NCBI GenBank assembly: GCA_963818775.1
Contig: CAWFUF010000024.1
Coordinates: 124,001-188,000 of the forward strand
Source of the DNA: JAMXLO01 sp963818775
GTDB taxonomy: Bacteria > Pseudomonadota > Alphaproteobacteria > Acetobacterales > Acetobacteraceae
Length of the DNA stretch: 64,000 nt
Reading direction: 5' to 3'
Part shown: positions 47,536 to 57,004 of the stretch, piece after piece
Position numbering within the stretch: position 1 is the stretch's first letter
How the letters are laid out: every line of letters starts with the position of its first letter
Made by a program: the position numbers and the translations under genes
The notes under the pieces: generated by a model
The model's database searches: none
The model's input: the letters and a program-made list of their open reading frames with translations, nothing else
What the model was told of the DNA's origin: nothing

Positions 47536-47985
47536 CTATTGGCAATGACGATTCCAGGCTTCGGCGAGGGCACTTGCGTCGGAATCTGACAGCAACGCAT
47601 CTGTCTCGGCGCTGGGCCGACCGGAAAGTATGACTTTTGCGGCAAACCGTCTGAACCCAACATCTTGGTCTGCTGAGCCCCGCCAACCAACCCAGCCACA
47701 CACCCATCGCCGGTCGTCTGCATCATCCTGATATACGGTCACGTTCCTGAACTGTAAGCTGTACGCAGCAACAACTCTCTTGCGAATCGCTGACTCTGCC
47801 AACGAGACTGCCATCCCATCGGTATTAGGGCGACTGATTTCGAGGACGAGTGCTCCTAGTGCCGCAACTAGTACAACCAGGATGAGTGTGACCCTGACCC
47901 TCTTCGTAACGCCAGCTAACGTCCAAGCCCACCGCGAAATCACGGCAAAGTCCAGCCTCAAAGTCGGCACACATTGTTTCAGCAT
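47536..47985 (-). CDS. Hypothetical membrane-anchored protein
   Basis: About 149 residues with one membrane segment (VRVTLILVVLVAALGALVLEI), followed by a small soluble domain with AYSLQFRNVTVYQDD, WVCGWVGW and GFRRFAAKVILSG. That pattern resembles small periplasmic proteins with a VCG motif, but I cannot name the family. ATG at 47985 lacks a ribosome-binding site; GTG at 47943 with a GGA site is an alternative. Base composition is less GC-rich than the core genes, as in the decayed stretch beside it. Confidence 0.5.
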   Translation of the reverse strand: MLKQCVPTLRLDFAVISRWAWTLAGVTKRVRVTLILVVLVAALGALVLEISRPNTDGMAVSLAESAIRKRVVAAYSLQFRNVTVYQDDADDRRWVCGWVGWRGSADQDVGFRRFAAKVILSGRPSAETDALLSDSDASALAEAWNRHCQ

Positions 47986-48335
47986 TCGAGTAAATAATCT
48001 TTTAATTTGCTGCCAAGATGCGCCACTTGCTTGGTCTCCGTGGACGCAACCCCGCTTCTTCCATCGGTAGGCGTGTCTGACCATGGCCATGCAAACCAAA
48101 AAGCCAGGGGACCCTCCAAATGCGGCAAGTCACCAGAATCGGGGTGCGATCACACGCACAATCCGTGGATGGGCTGCACATACACTCCCGCTTTCAGGGC
48201 GTGGAGCCTCATTCAATACCTGAAGCACACGGCAGAATACCCTGACCGGTACATCTGGTATGTTGGATTCATTCAGCAGGATAGCGAACGTCTCGTCCCT
48301 TTGGATCTGATGGAAGACGGCCGCCTCGAAACCGG
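47986..48335. other. Region with no intact gene; possible DUF5131 fragment
   Basis: No intact gene was seen. A short stretch near 48145-48186 on the + strand reads CDHTHNPWMGCTYT, which resembles the N-terminus of the phage Gp37/Gp68 (DUF5131) family, but nothing after it matches. Composition is lower in GC than the flanks. Confidence 0.3.
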
Positions 48336-48770
48336 CTCCCTCTCCTGTATGGGCGTTTGTCGTCACAATTCTGCTGCAACTTGTCGCACAAAGCGGCGAT
48401 TCGCTCAGCCTCGATGATCCAATCTCCCATTATCTTCATGGCATACCGAACGGGGAGAAGATCACCCTTCGTGAACCGCCAACATGACAAGCGGCCTGTA
48501 TGACTACACCCGTGATGCGGCATTCGGCGAAGCTCTGCAGGCTGATTTGACTTGCTCGTGGACAAGTGACGAACTGCTGGCGTTCGCGTTCAACGATAAG
48601 TCTCATTCACCGACCAACTTTGAGCCAGGAACGCAATACCAGTATTCAAACACCAAGCGACAACGCGTTCAGTCACGTGCTGGCGGAACAGATCCTGGCA
48701 CCGCTCGAGCTCAATTCCACAGTATACCTGCGTGGGACAAGCTGCCGCCGCCTGCCGTCCGCGGCTGCCA
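48336..48770 (+). pseudogene. Remnant of a serine beta-lactamase-family hydrolase gene
   Basis: Three pieces in changing frames follow the class C beta-lactamase/esterase pattern. Near 48338-48474 the reading is VTILLQLVAQSGDSLSLDDP then ISHYLHGIPNGEKITLRE. From 48484 it is MTSGLYDYTRDAAFGEALQA, continuing to FEPGTQYQYSNT. From about 48667 it is AFSHVLAEQILAPLELNSTV. Aligned to the family, a frameshift lies before MTSGLYDY and a deletion plus frameshift after YSNT. The N-terminal SxxK region and the C-terminal half are missing. No function is expected. Confidence 0.7.
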
Positions 48771-49168
48771 AGCCTATACTGATCGACTTGGTGACGCTAC
48801 GGATGGCAAAACGGTCTCGTCGCATCACCGGGGTCGCTGACGCCACATCCGCGAGTTCCACGGTTCTCACCAATGGGCGCTTGGTGTCCAAATCCAGATT
48901 GCCGCGCCAGGCACCTCGAACTCTTGCATTGCCGCGTTTATGATCGCGTCGAGCTGGGGGCCTGGCTTAAAGTTTCAGTTGCCAGCGAGACGCTCGAGAG
49001 GCCGCACGCCAGCAAAGTGGATAGACAAATCCTGAAAAGGCGCATCGGTTCTCGGTCCCCCCAATTATCGTCGCGTTCCTATAGCCTTCAGTCAGGGGAT
49101 TTTGGCAATCGGGTGAGCGAGTGGACCTTCCCCACAGATGCTCGGAGCCCGGGAAACTGGCGGCAGCT
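48771..49168. other. Non-coding or decayed stretch
   Basis: About 400 bases between the beta-lactamase remnant and the uracil-DNA glycosylase-like gene. No reading frame with convincing family similarity, ribosome-binding site or codon bias was seen. It may contain further decayed coding sequence. Confidence 0.4.
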
Positions 49169-49795
49169 TCAACGCTCTGCGAGCGTGGCGGTGACGGCCT
49201 GGCGCAGTGCGGGCAGCACGTCATTGCCGAACCACGGGTTGCGTCGTTCCCAGGCGGTGGTCCGCCAGGACGGGTGCGGCAGCGCAAAGTGGCGCGGCAG
49301 ATGCGAGCGGAAGTCGCGCACGTGTTCGGTCATTCCGCGGTGCCCGAGCACATGGTCGAGCGCGTAGCCGCCCACCAGCAAGGTCAGGCGGATTTGCGGC
49401 ATCATCGCGAGTAGCCGCGCGTGCCAGAGCGGGGCGCATTCAGGACGGGGTGGGGCATCGCCGCCGTTCGGCAGGCGGCCGGGATAGCAAAGACCCATTG
49501 GCACGATCGCGACGCGACTTTCGTCGTAGAATGTGTCGCGATCCATTTGCAGCCAGGATCGCAGGCGATCGCCTGAGGGGTCGTTGAACGACAGGCCGGT
49601 CTCATGGACCTTGGTGCCCGGCGCCTGGCTGACGATGAGTAGGCGGGCGGTCGTCGAGGCGCGGAAAACCGGACGAGGCCCGAGGGGCAGGTGTGCGGCG
49701 CAGACGCAGCAGGCCCGGATTTCAGCGGCGAGACGGGCAAGCGAATGCCCCTCCCCCCGACCCCCTCCCGCGAGGGGAGCGGGAGCAGGCCTCAT
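49169..49795 (-). CDS. Uracil-DNA glycosylase-family protein
   Basis: About 190-208 residues of the uracil-DNA glycosylase superfamily, a base-excision repair fold. Motifs are LLIVSQAPGTKVHETGLSFN near residue 52 (motif 1 with GQAPG-like loop), VAIVPMGLCYPGRLPNGGDA and the C-terminal LPHPSWRTTAWERRNPWF (motif 2). Two Cys near the N-terminus (CCVCAAHLPLG) could be part of a metal or Fe-S site seen in some UDG families. The ATG at 49795 lies inside a GC-rich hairpin repeat, so the first residues (PAPAPLAGGGRGEG) are repeat-derived and the true start is uncertain. It is downstream of cysN/C. Confidence 0.78.
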   Translation of the reverse strand: MRPAPAPLAGGGRGEGHSLARLAAEIRACCVCAAHLPLGPRPVFRASTTARLLIVSQAPGTKVHETGLSFNDPSGDRLRSWLQMDRDTFYDESRVAIVPMGLCYPGRLPNGGDAPPRPECAPLWHARLLAMMPQIRLTLLVGGYALDHVLGHRGMTEHVRDFRSHLPRHFALPHPSWRTTAWERRNPWFGNDVLPALRQAVTATLAER

Positions 49796-49820
49796 CCCTC
49801 CATTCCCCTCGCGAGAGGGG
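49762..49820. repeat. Pair of GC-rich hairpin repeats
   Basis: Two hairpins: CCCCTC-CCGC-GAGGGG at 49762-49777 and CCCCTC-GCGA-GAGGGG at 49805-49820, both with perfect 6-bp stems. The first lies in the N-terminal codons of the UDG-like gene. The second lies between that gene and the cysN/C stop. They belong to the same element class as the hairpin at 26933. Confidence 0.7.
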
Positions 49821-49825
49821 TGCCA

Positions 49826-51667
49826 CTACGCAATAATGCCCCTTCGCCGCAGCTCACCCACCACCTGCTCCGCCAGCACCTCCGGCGCCGCGCTCAGCGT
49901 CGGCAGCCGCATCTCCGGCTCCAGCGGTTCCTCGTAGGGTGCATCCACACCGGTAAAGTTCCTGATCTGCCCCGCGTCCGCCCGCCGGTAGAGCCCCTTC
50001 GGATCGCGGCGCCGGCACTCCTCCACTGGCGTATCGACAAAGATCTCCAGAAACTCCCCTTCCGCCACACAATCGCGCGCCAGCATTCGCTCCGCCCGGT
50101 AGGGTGAGATGAACGACACCAGGACGATGAGCCCGGCGTCGACGAACAGCTTCGATACCTCGGCGATGCGCCGGATGTTCTCCACCCTATCCGCCTCGGA
50201 GAATCCCAGATCGCGATTGAGCCCGTGTCGCACATTGTCGCCGTCGAGGCTCATCGTGTGGCGCCCCTGTGCGTGCAGCGCCTTCTCAACCAGATTGGCG
50301 ATGGTTGATTTTCCTGCCCCGGACAGCCCGGTGAACCACAGTACCGCCGGCTTCTGCCCCAAAAGACCAGAGCGCGCCGCCTTGTCCACGTCCACTCGGT
50401 GCCAGTAGAGGTTGGTGGCGCTCGTACGCAGGTCGGTCACCATCCCGGCGCCGACGGTGTTGCGCGTCAGCCGATCGATCAGGATGAATCCGCCCAGCTC
50501 GCGGCTCTCCGCGTAGAGCTCGCACGGCACCCGCTGCGCCAGTGAAATGGACACCTTGCCGATCTCGTTCAGCCCCAGCTCGCGCACCGGCACCTCGGCG
50601 AGCGTATCCACATCGAGCCGGCTGGTGATTTCAGTGATCGTGCCGATCACGCTGCGCGAGCCGAGCATGACCAGATAGGCGCGGCCGCGGAACAGCGGCG
50701 TCTCGTCCATCCACACCATCCAGGCGGTCACCTGGTCAGCCAGTGCCGGCGAGGGCGCCGTCGCCAGCACATCGCCGCGTGAGACATCGATCTCGCGATC
50801 CAGCACCAGCGTCACCGCGTCGCCCGGGATCGCCTCTGCCAGATCGCCATCCATGGTGACGATGCGCGATACCTTGGCCGCGGTGCCGGACACGGCATTC
50901 ACCACGTCCGCTCCGGGACGAATGGTCCCGGTCGCGACCGTGCCTGCATAGCCGCGGAATGTGTGGTCCGGTCGCGCGACAAGCTGCACTGGCATGCGGA
51001 ACGCGCGCTCTGCCACGTGCGAGGTCGGTTCCGCGCCCTCCAGCGCCGTCAGCAGCGTCGTGCCCGAATACCACGGCATCCGCGTACTCGCCGAAGTCAC
51101 GTTGTCACCGTCGCGCGCGCAAACCGGGATCGCGGTTACCGCCAGCGGCCCCAGCTTGCCCAGCAGCGCGTAGAAGTCTGTGACGATCTTGCCGAACACC
51201 GCCTGATCGAAGCTGACCAGGTCCATCTTGTTCACCGCGAGAATCACCTGGCGGATGCCTAACAGCGAGGCGATCGCTGCGTGTCGCCGCGTCTGCACCA
51301 GCAGCCCCTTGCGTGCATCGACCAGCAGCACGGCGACGTCCGACGCCGATGCGCCGGTGACCATGTTGCGCGTGTACTGCTCGTGCCCTGGCGCGTCGGC
51401 CAGGATGAAGCGACGGCGCGGCGTCTCGAAGAAACGATATGCGACGTCGATGGTAATGCCCTGATCGCGCTCAGCCGACAGACCATCGACCAGCAGTGCA
51501 TAGTCGATGCCGCCCTGCACCGTGCCGAAACGTTTGCTGTCTCGATCCAGCGCGGCCATCACGTCATCGGGGATGGTGCCGCATTCGAACAGCAGCCGGC
51601 CGATCAGCGTGGACTTGCCATCATCGACCGAGCCACAGGCCAGTACGCGCAGCAAGGAGTTTGGCAT
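49826..51667 (-). CDS. cysNC: Bifunctional sulfate adenylyltransferase subunit 1/APS kinase (CysN-CysC fusion)
   Basis: A 613-residue fusion for sulfate activation. The CysN part is a GTPase driving ATP sulfurylase, with G1 in ACGSVDDGKSTLIGRLLFE, G3 in LADAPGHEQYTRNMV and G4 in AVNKMDLV, followed by beta-barrel domains. The C-terminal CysC part (from about residue 440) has the P-loop WFTGLSGAGKSTIANLVE. The APS-kinase segments are DGDNVRHGLNRDLGFSEADR and FISPYRAER. The ATG overlaps the cysD stop by one base. Together with cysD it makes PAPS from sulfate, ATP and GTP. Confidence 0.95.
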   Translation of the reverse strand: MPNSLLRVLACGSVDDGKSTLIGRLLFECGTIPDDVMAALDRDSKRFGTVQGGIDYALLVDGLSAERDQGITIDVAYRFFETPRRRFILADAPGHEQYTRNMVTGASASDVAVLLVDARKGLLVQTRRHAAIASLLGIRQVILAVNKMDLVSFDQAVFGKIVTDFYALLGKLGPLAVTAIPVCARDGDNVTSASTRMPWYSGTTLLTALEGAEPTSHVAERAFRMPVQLVARPDHTFRGYAGTVATGTIRPGADVVNAVSGTAAKVSRIVTMDGDLAEAIPGDAVTLVLDREIDVSRGDVLATAPSPALADQVTAWMVWMDETPLFRGRAYLVMLGSRSVIGTITEITSRLDVDTLAEVPVRELGLNEIGKVSISLAQRVPCELYAESRELGGFILIDRLTRNTVGAGMVTDLRTSATNLYWHRVDVDKAARSGLLGQKPAVLWFTGLSGAGKSTIANLVEKALHAQGRHTMSLDGDNVRHGLNRDLGFSEADRVENIRRIAEVSKLFVDAGLIVLVSFISPYRAERMLARDCVAEGEFLEIFVDTPVEECRRRDPKGLYRRADAGQIRNFTGVDAPYEEPLEPEMRLPTLSAAPEVLAEQVVGELRRRGIIA

Positions 51668-52575
51668 CAGAAGTAGCCCTCGCGCTTCTTCTTCTCCATC
51701 GAGGCGTCCTGGTCCTGGTCGATCAATCGCCCGGCGCGTTCCGAAACCCGCGTAGTACGCATCTCGGCGACGATTTCTTCCAGGTTGGCGGCAGCTGATT
51801 CGACTGCCGCGGACAGGGGATAGCAGCCGAGCGAGCGGAATCGTACCAGTCGCTCCACCGGCTGCTCGCCAGCCCGGAACTGCATCCTTGCGTCGTCAAC
51901 CACGATGATCAGGCCGTCGCGCTCCACCGTTGGTCGGGGCGCGGCAAAGTACAACGGAACAACGTCGATGCCCTCAGCCAGGATGTAGGTCCACACATCC
52001 AGCTCGGTCCAGTTGGACAGCGGGAACACCCGCAGCGTCTCGCCCGGCGCCAGGGTCCCGTTGTAGAGGTGCCAGAGTTCCGGTCGCTGACGCTTCGGGT
52101 CCCAGCTATGTCCCGGTCCGCGCACCGAGAACACCCGTTCCTTGGCACGCGAGCGCTCCTCGTCGCGCCGTGCACCGCCGATCGCCACGTCGTACTTGCC
52201 TTCTGTCAAGGCCTGCTTCAGCGCGTCGGTCTTCATCACCTGGGTATAGATGCTGCTGCCATGTTCGAACGGATTGATGTTCTGCCGCAGCCCCTCGGGA
52301 TTGGTGTGCACGCGCAGATCGAGACCGAGCCGTTTCGCTGTGGCGTCCCGGAATCGGATCATGTCGCGGAACTTCCAGGTCGTATCGATGTGCAGCAGCG
52401 GGAATGGCGGCTGCGCCGGGAAGAACGCCTTGCGCGCCAGGTGCAGCAGCACCGATGAGTCCTTGCCGATCGAATACAGCACCACTGGCCGCGCCGCCTG
52501 GCCGGCGACTTCGCGCAGGATGTGGATACTCTCGGCCTCGAGTGCCCTCAGATGCGGCGGATGGGTTGTCGACAA
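51667..52575 (-). CDS. cysD: Sulfate adenylyltransferase subunit 2
   Basis: Catalytic ATP-sulfurylase subunit (302 aa). It carries the PP-loop VVLYSIGKDSSVLLHLARKA near residue 31. Substrate segments are LHIDTTWKFRDMIRFRD, IGGARRDEERSRAKERVFSV and VFPLSNWTELDVWTYI. The C-terminal KKKREGYF is the family tail. The start codon is TTG at 52575 by alignment, with GAGGAG about 12 bases upstream; no ATG is suitably placed. It is upstream of and coupled to cysN/C. Confidence 0.95.
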   Translation of the reverse strand: MSTTHPPHLRALEAESIHILREVAGQAARPVVLYSIGKDSSVLLHLARKAFFPAQPPFPLLHIDTTWKFRDMIRFRDATAKRLGLDLRVHTNPEGLRQNINPFEHGSSIYTQVMKTDALKQALTEGKYDVAIGGARRDEERSRAKERVFSVRGPGHSWDPKRQRPELWHLYNGTLAPGETLRVFPLSNWTELDVWTYILAEGIDVVPLYFAAPRPTVERDGLIIVVDDARMQFRAGEQPVERLVRFRSLGCYPLSAAVESAAANLEEIVAEMRTTRVSERAGRLIDQDQDASMEKKKREGYF

Positions 52576-52716
52576 GGCGAGTCTGTGCTCCTCAAATGTG
52601 CCAGCCGCGCACCGAACGGCCCTGCCTCTAGTCCAGCGGGCAGCCCAATGTAAATGGCGATCACGGACCGATTTGCGCTAGGCTGACTGAGGGGAAGCTT
52701 CAAGCGAAGGAAACCT

Positions 52717-53412
52717 ATGGCGATCGCGCCCGGACGACGTTGGCGAAAGCTTGCCGTTCCGGTCGACATGGTTGACCGCGCCCCGCGTGCCGCGGTGGAC
52801 GTCGCCTTGGTATTGGCTGTCGACAGCTCGGGCAGCATCAGTGAGCAGCGCCTGACCATGCAGATCCAGGGCTACGTTGATGCGCTGCGGCACCCGTCGT
52901 TCGTCGAGGCGGTGGGGGGCGGCCGCCGCGGACAGATCGGTCTCACCTACGTCACCTGGACCGACGCGCGCCGGCAGGAGCAGGTGGTGCCATGGCGGGT
53001 GATCAAGGACCAGCTCAGTGCCAACGCCTTTGCCCAGGCGATCCACGACGCGCTGCGTCCCCTACCAGGATGGACCTCGATCAGCGGCGCGATCGACTTC
53101 TGCACCGGATTGCTGATGAGCTGTGGCTACATCGCGACGCGGCGCGTGATCGACATCTCGGGCGACGGCGCCAATAACGACGGCCGGCCGGTCACCGAGG
53201 CTCGCGACGCTGCCGTCGCCGCCGGCGTGACCATCAATGGACTGCCGATCATCGAGGTCGAGCCCAACCTCGAACAGTATTACCGCGACAACGTCATTGG
53301 CGGACCCGACGCATTCGTCGTGGTGGCGGGCGAAAGCGCCGCCTTCGGTTCCGCGATCCTGCGGAAGCTGTTGGTCGAGGTCGCCGGCATTCGTTTGCCT
53401 GGCGCGGCCTGA
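52717..53412 (+). CDS. DUF1194 von Willebrand factor A-like protein
   Basis: A 231-residue VWA-fold protein of the DUF1194 family. The MIDAS motif DxSxS is at Asp36-Ser38-Ser40 in VLAVDSSGSISEQRL. Later family elements are GQIGLTYVTWTD, WTSISGAIDFCTGLL with the third MIDAS Thr/Ser region, and RVIDISGDGANNDGRPV. There is no obvious signal peptide; family members are often exported, so an upstream start cannot be excluded. An AAGGAAACCT site precedes the ATG. Function is unknown. Divergent from cysD. Confidence 0.8.
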   Translation: MAIAPGRRWRKLAVPVDMVDRAPRAAVDVALVLAVDSSGSISEQRLTMQIQGYVDALRHPSFVEAVGGGRRGQIGLTYVTWTDARRQEQVVPWRVIKDQLSANAFAQAIHDALRPLPGWTSISGAIDFCTGLLMSCGYIATRRVIDISGDGANNDGRPVTEARDAAVAAGVTINGLPIIEVEPNLEQYYRDNVIGGPDAFVVVAGESAAFGSAILRKLLVEVAGIRLPGAA

Positions 53413-53427
53413 CATGACCAAAAATCG

Positions 53428-55629
53428 CTAAGCTTCCAACACGGCCCGCACGGTAGCGGCGAGTTCGTGGCGGCGGTACGGCTTGCGGATCATGATGTCA
53501 GGCGCCACCGCTTCTACCGGCGCGGCGTCCAGCTCCGATCGGAAATACCCGCTGGTGAACAACACCTTCAAACCGGGTCGGAGCCGCTGTGCTGCGGCGG
53601 CCAGCTGGTGGCCGGTCATGCCATTCGGCATGACTACGTCGGTGAACAGCAGGTCGAAGGTTTTGCCGTCCTGTAGGATCTCCAGCGCCAACGGCGCACT
53701 GCCTGCCTCACTGACCCGGTAGCCGAGCGAGATAAGGTGGCGGCGCGCCACCGAGCGCATCTCGGTGTTGTCGTCAACCACAAGGATAAACTCGTTCCCC
53801 TGTGGCAAGGGTATCTCCGTGGCCTCGATGGCCTCGGAGACTTCCAGGCCCTGAGCCCGTGGCAGATAGAGCCGCACCATTGTGCCGAGGCCCGGTTCGC
53901 TCTCGATCCGCAGGTGACCGCCGGACTGCTTGGCAAAGCCGAAGATCATGCTGAGGCCAAGACCGCTGCCCGTGCCGATTTCCTTTGTGGTGAAGAAGGG
54001 CTCGAGCGCGCGGTCCAGCACCTCGCGCGGCATGCCGGTGCCGGTGTCGCTCACCGACAGCATGACATAGTCGCCGGGCTTCACCTCCTCGTCCGGCTCA
54101 CCCGGTGCAAGGTGCGTATTCGCCGTCGCGATCGAGATCGTCCCGCCATACGGCATGGCATCGCGCGCGTTGATCGCCAGATTGAGCAGCGCGTCGCCCA
54201 CCTGCGAAGGGTCGGCACGCGTCGGCCACAACTGATCGGCCAGGGTCGTGGCGATGGTGATCTGCTCGCCGAGCAGCCGCTGCACGATCGCGATATGGTT
54301 CGGCAGATAGGCATTCAGGTCGATCCGTTGCGGTTGCAACGTCTGGCGGCGGGCGAAGGCGAGCAGGCGACGCGTGAGATCGGCACCACTGAGTGCGCTG
54401 TTCAGAATCTCCTTTGCCAGACTGGCCTGGTCCGGGTTGCGAGCCGTATCGATCAGAAACTCCACGTTGCCGATGATGACACCGAGAAGATTGTTGAAAT
54501 CATGGGCAATGCCGCCCGTGAGCTGTCCGACCGCCTCCATTTTCTGCGCCTGGCGCAGTTCCGCCTCTACCCGCTTTTCATGGGTGATGTCTCTGACCAG
54601 GAAGAGCAGGAGTGCCTTCCGTCCCCCCCATCCACTCAACTGGGTTAGGCGGCTGCGCGTCCACGCGATTGCACCTGAGTGGGTAACGTGTCGCATTTCT
54701 GCATCGCCGAGGACATCACGGCTGAAGCGGCTTGCTTGCTCGACGGCATCGCTCAGCAGCTCGCGGTCATCGATGTGGACCAGATCAAAAAGATTACGGC
54801 CGATCATCGCGTCGGAAGGATAGCCAAGCATCTGGCAGAAGGCCGGGTTGGCCTGGACGATGTGTCGCCCATCCGGCTCGACCAGCACTTTGCCCATTGG
54901 GCTCTCTTCGAAAATGCTCCGGAAGAGCTGCTCGCTCTCCCGCAACGCGCCCGACTGCGACTCAGCCAGTCGTTCGCTGCGCCGCAGGTCGCGGCGCATC
55001 AGGCCGAAGATGAAGCCGAGCAGAGCAATGCTGCCGGCCGAGCCGAGCACAACTGAAGCAAAGGCGGTTCTGCCGAGTGAAGCGCTGGCGGCGGAACGTT
55101 CGGCGATCAGCCGCTCTTCGCCGTCGAGGTGTTGCTCGATTGCCGCGCCAATGGCTTGTGTGCGCGCGATGCTGGTTGCCAGTTCAGGTGGCAGGGACCT
55201 GCCGATGGGACCCGGCTCGATCGGCGTCAGCGATGCTGCCAACGCCGCGGAATCCTGCGTGATCAGCGACGACACCCGTTCGAGCCGGTCGGGATCGCTG
55301 CCGTCCTCGGCCACCAGATCGCGCAGGCGCTGCAACTTTGCGGGCATCTCGGCCTGGGCCTTGCGATACGCGCCGAGCAGCTGCGGATCGCCGTAGACCC
55401 GGTAGGTGCGCTGGTCGCGGCCGCTGGCATCCGACAGGTCCCCGATCCGTTCCAGCAGCAGGATCAATTCGAGCGAGCGCTCCGTCTCGGCGCTGGTCCT
55501 CGCCAGATCACGCAGCGAAACGAACGCGATCACGCCGTTGGCGACAATGGGCAGCAAGGCGAGCAGCAGGAATGCTAGCCGAGGCATGTGGCCGCGCGTG
55601 TAAATTCCCGCCCTGATCGAGTCGCCCAT
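53428..55629 (-). CDS. Hybrid sensor histidine kinase (CHASE3-like, PAS, HisKA, HATPase, receiver)
   Basis: A 733-residue membrane kinase. A membrane segment at about 17-37 is followed by a periplasmic CHASE3-like helical domain and a second segment at about 190-212. A PAS domain at about 232-352 (EESPMGKVLVEPDGRHIVQA) precedes the H-box VGQLTGGIAHDFNNLLGVI with phospho-His 376. An HATPase domain (NLAINARDAM, GTGSGLGLSMIFGF) and a C-terminal receiver with the Asp in DLLFTDVVMPNGMTG complete it. The architecture is the common alphaproteobacterial type-4 hybrid kinase. The start MGDSIR at 55629 is favoured; MPRLAF at 55587 is possible. No dedicated partner gene is adjacent. Confidence 0.88.
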   Translation of the reverse strand: MGDSIRAGIYTRGHMPRLAFLLLALLPIVANGVIAFVSLRDLARTSAETERSLELILLLERIGDLSDASGRDQRTYRVYGDPQLLGAYRKAQAEMPAKLQRLRDLVAEDGSDPDRLERVSSLITQDSAALAASLTPIEPGPIGRSLPPELATSIARTQAIGAAIEQHLDGEERLIAERSAASASLGRTAFASVVLGSAGSIALLGFIFGLMRRDLRRSERLAESQSGALRESEQLFRSIFEESPMGKVLVEPDGRHIVQANPAFCQMLGYPSDAMIGRNLFDLVHIDDRELLSDAVEQASRFSRDVLGDAEMRHVTHSGAIAWTRSRLTQLSGWGGRKALLLFLVRDITHEKRVEAELRQAQKMEAVGQLTGGIAHDFNNLLGVIIGNVEFLIDTARNPDQASLAKEILNSALSGADLTRRLLAFARRQTLQPQRIDLNAYLPNHIAIVQRLLGEQITIATTLADQLWPTRADPSQVGDALLNLAINARDAMPYGGTISIATANTHLAPGEPDEEVKPGDYVMLSVSDTGTGMPREVLDRALEPFFTTKEIGTGSGLGLSMIFGFAKQSGGHLRIESEPGLGTMVRLYLPRAQGLEVSEAIEATEIPLPQGNEFILVVDDNTEMRSVARRHLISLGYRVSEAGSAPLALEILQDGKTFDLLFTDVVMPNGMTGHQLAAAAQRLRPGLKVLFTSGYFRSELDAAPVEAVAPDIMIRKPYRRHELAATVRAVLEA

Positions 55630-55703
55630 TGTGCAACCGACGATTGAGGGTTCGCAACCGTAGGGTAGCAACCTCTGCCGCTGGGCGCCAACGCAATAGT
55701 ATG

Positions 55704-56885
55704 TCAGGCCGGGATCAGCTTGACGCGCCTGCCTTGGACGCCAAGTGCGACGCGCCCCTGTTTCAATGCCAGCGCATCCTCGCCGAAGACCTCGCGGCGC
55801 CAGCCGTGCAGCGCGGCGATGTCGGGGGCATCTTCGGTCGCCAGCCGGTCGATGTCGTCCGAACTGGCGACCAGCCGGGCCGCCACGTGATGATCCTCGC
55901 ATTTGGCGGCGAGGAGCACCTTCAGCAGCGACACCAGCGCCGGTGACGGTCGCGCGCCGGCGCGCGAGCGTGGTGCCTCGGGAAGCGCATCATCCGGTAG
56001 CGCCTTCGCCTCCGCGATCGCGGCCAACAGCGATGCGCCGGTGCGGCCCTCGGCGAAGCCACGGCTGATGCCGCGTGCCCGCGCTAGCTGCTCCGGATCG
56101 CCCGGTGCAGTCGCGGCAATCTCCAGCAGCGTCTCGTCGCGCAGCAGACGTTGGCGCGGGATGTTCACCCGCTGCGCCTCGCGTTCGCGCCACGCCGCCA
56201 GCGCGCGAACCATGCCGAGAAAGCGGCGGCTATTGCTGCGCGGCCGCAGCCGCTCCCACATCGTCTCGGGGTCGGCACGATAAATCGTGGGGTCAGCCAG
56301 TTCCGCCATCTCCTCGCCCACCCAGTCGAGCCTGCCGTCCTGCCGCAGCCGGGCGCGCAGGCTCGTATAGACCGTGCGGAGGTAGGTGACGTCGGCGGCG
56401 GCATAGGTGATCTGTGACGCCGACAGGGGCCGTGCCGACCAGTCGCTGAAGCGGTGCGCCTTGTCGATCGTCCCGCCGGCCAGTGCCGAGACGAGTGCAT
56501 CGTAGCCGACCTGTTCGCCGAAGCCCGCCACCATGGCGGCAATCTGGGTATCGAACAGCGGCCGGGGCACATCGCCGAAACGCAGGACAAAGATCTCGAT
56601 GTCCTGTCGCGCTGCGTGGAACACCTTCATCACCGCTTGATTGCCGAGCAGGTGCCCGAGTGGGGCGAGATCGATTGCCGGTGCCTGTGCATCGATCACC
56701 GCAACCTCGTGGTCGCCGGCGAGCTGCACGACGCAGAGCTCGGGCCAATAGGTGCGCTCGCGCATGAATTCGGTATCGACGGTCACGAATTCCTCCGCCG
56801 CGAGGCGGTCGCATAGCGCCTGAAGGGCTTCGGTGGTGGCAATGAGTGTCGGCGGCGGGAATCCGGAGCGGGGCGGGCGAGGCAT
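55704..56885 (-). CDS. rnd: Ribonuclease D
   Basis: 3'-5' exoribonuclease for tRNA 3' maturation (393 aa). The DEDD exonuclease domain carries D and E in FVTVDTEFMRERTYWPELCV near residues 36-56, FHAARQDIEIF and DTQIAAMVAGFGEQVGYD. The C-terminal motif is ITYAAADVTYLR. Two HRDC-like helical domains follow. ATG at 56885 is preferred over an upstream GTG at 56900. It is divergent from aspS, and the pair shares a short promoter region. Confidence 0.93.
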   Translation of the reverse strand: MPRPPRSGFPPPTLIATTEALQALCDRLAAEEFVTVDTEFMRERTYWPELCVVQLAGDHEVAVIDAQAPAIDLAPLGHLLGNQAVMKVFHAARQDIEIFVLRFGDVPRPLFDTQIAAMVAGFGEQVGYDALVSALAGGTIDKAHRFSDWSARPLSASQITYAAADVTYLRTVYTSLRARLRQDGRLDWVGEEMAELADPTIYRADPETMWERLRPRSNSRRFLGMVRALAAWREREAQRVNIPRQRLLRDETLLEIAATAPGDPEQLARARGISRGFAEGRTGASLLAAIAEAKALPDDALPEAPRSRAGARPSPALVSLLKVLLAAKCEDHHVAARLVASSDDIDRLATEDAPDIAALHGWRREVFGEDALALKQGRVALGVQGRRVKLIPA

Positions 56886-57004
56886 CGGGCGGTTGTACAC
56901 GGCAGCGGGGGTTAGGCAAAAAACATCTATCGCTTCTCCAGCTTGACTTGCTGGAACTGCCGGGGCTTGTCTGCCGGCCCTCCATCCAAACCGGGACAGC
57001 CACG

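Noticed and set aside
48873..49367. Plus-strand frame of 164 codons overlapping the UDG-like gene end
   Set aside because: No family similarity, no ribosome-binding site, and its 3' part is antisense to the supported glycosylase gene.
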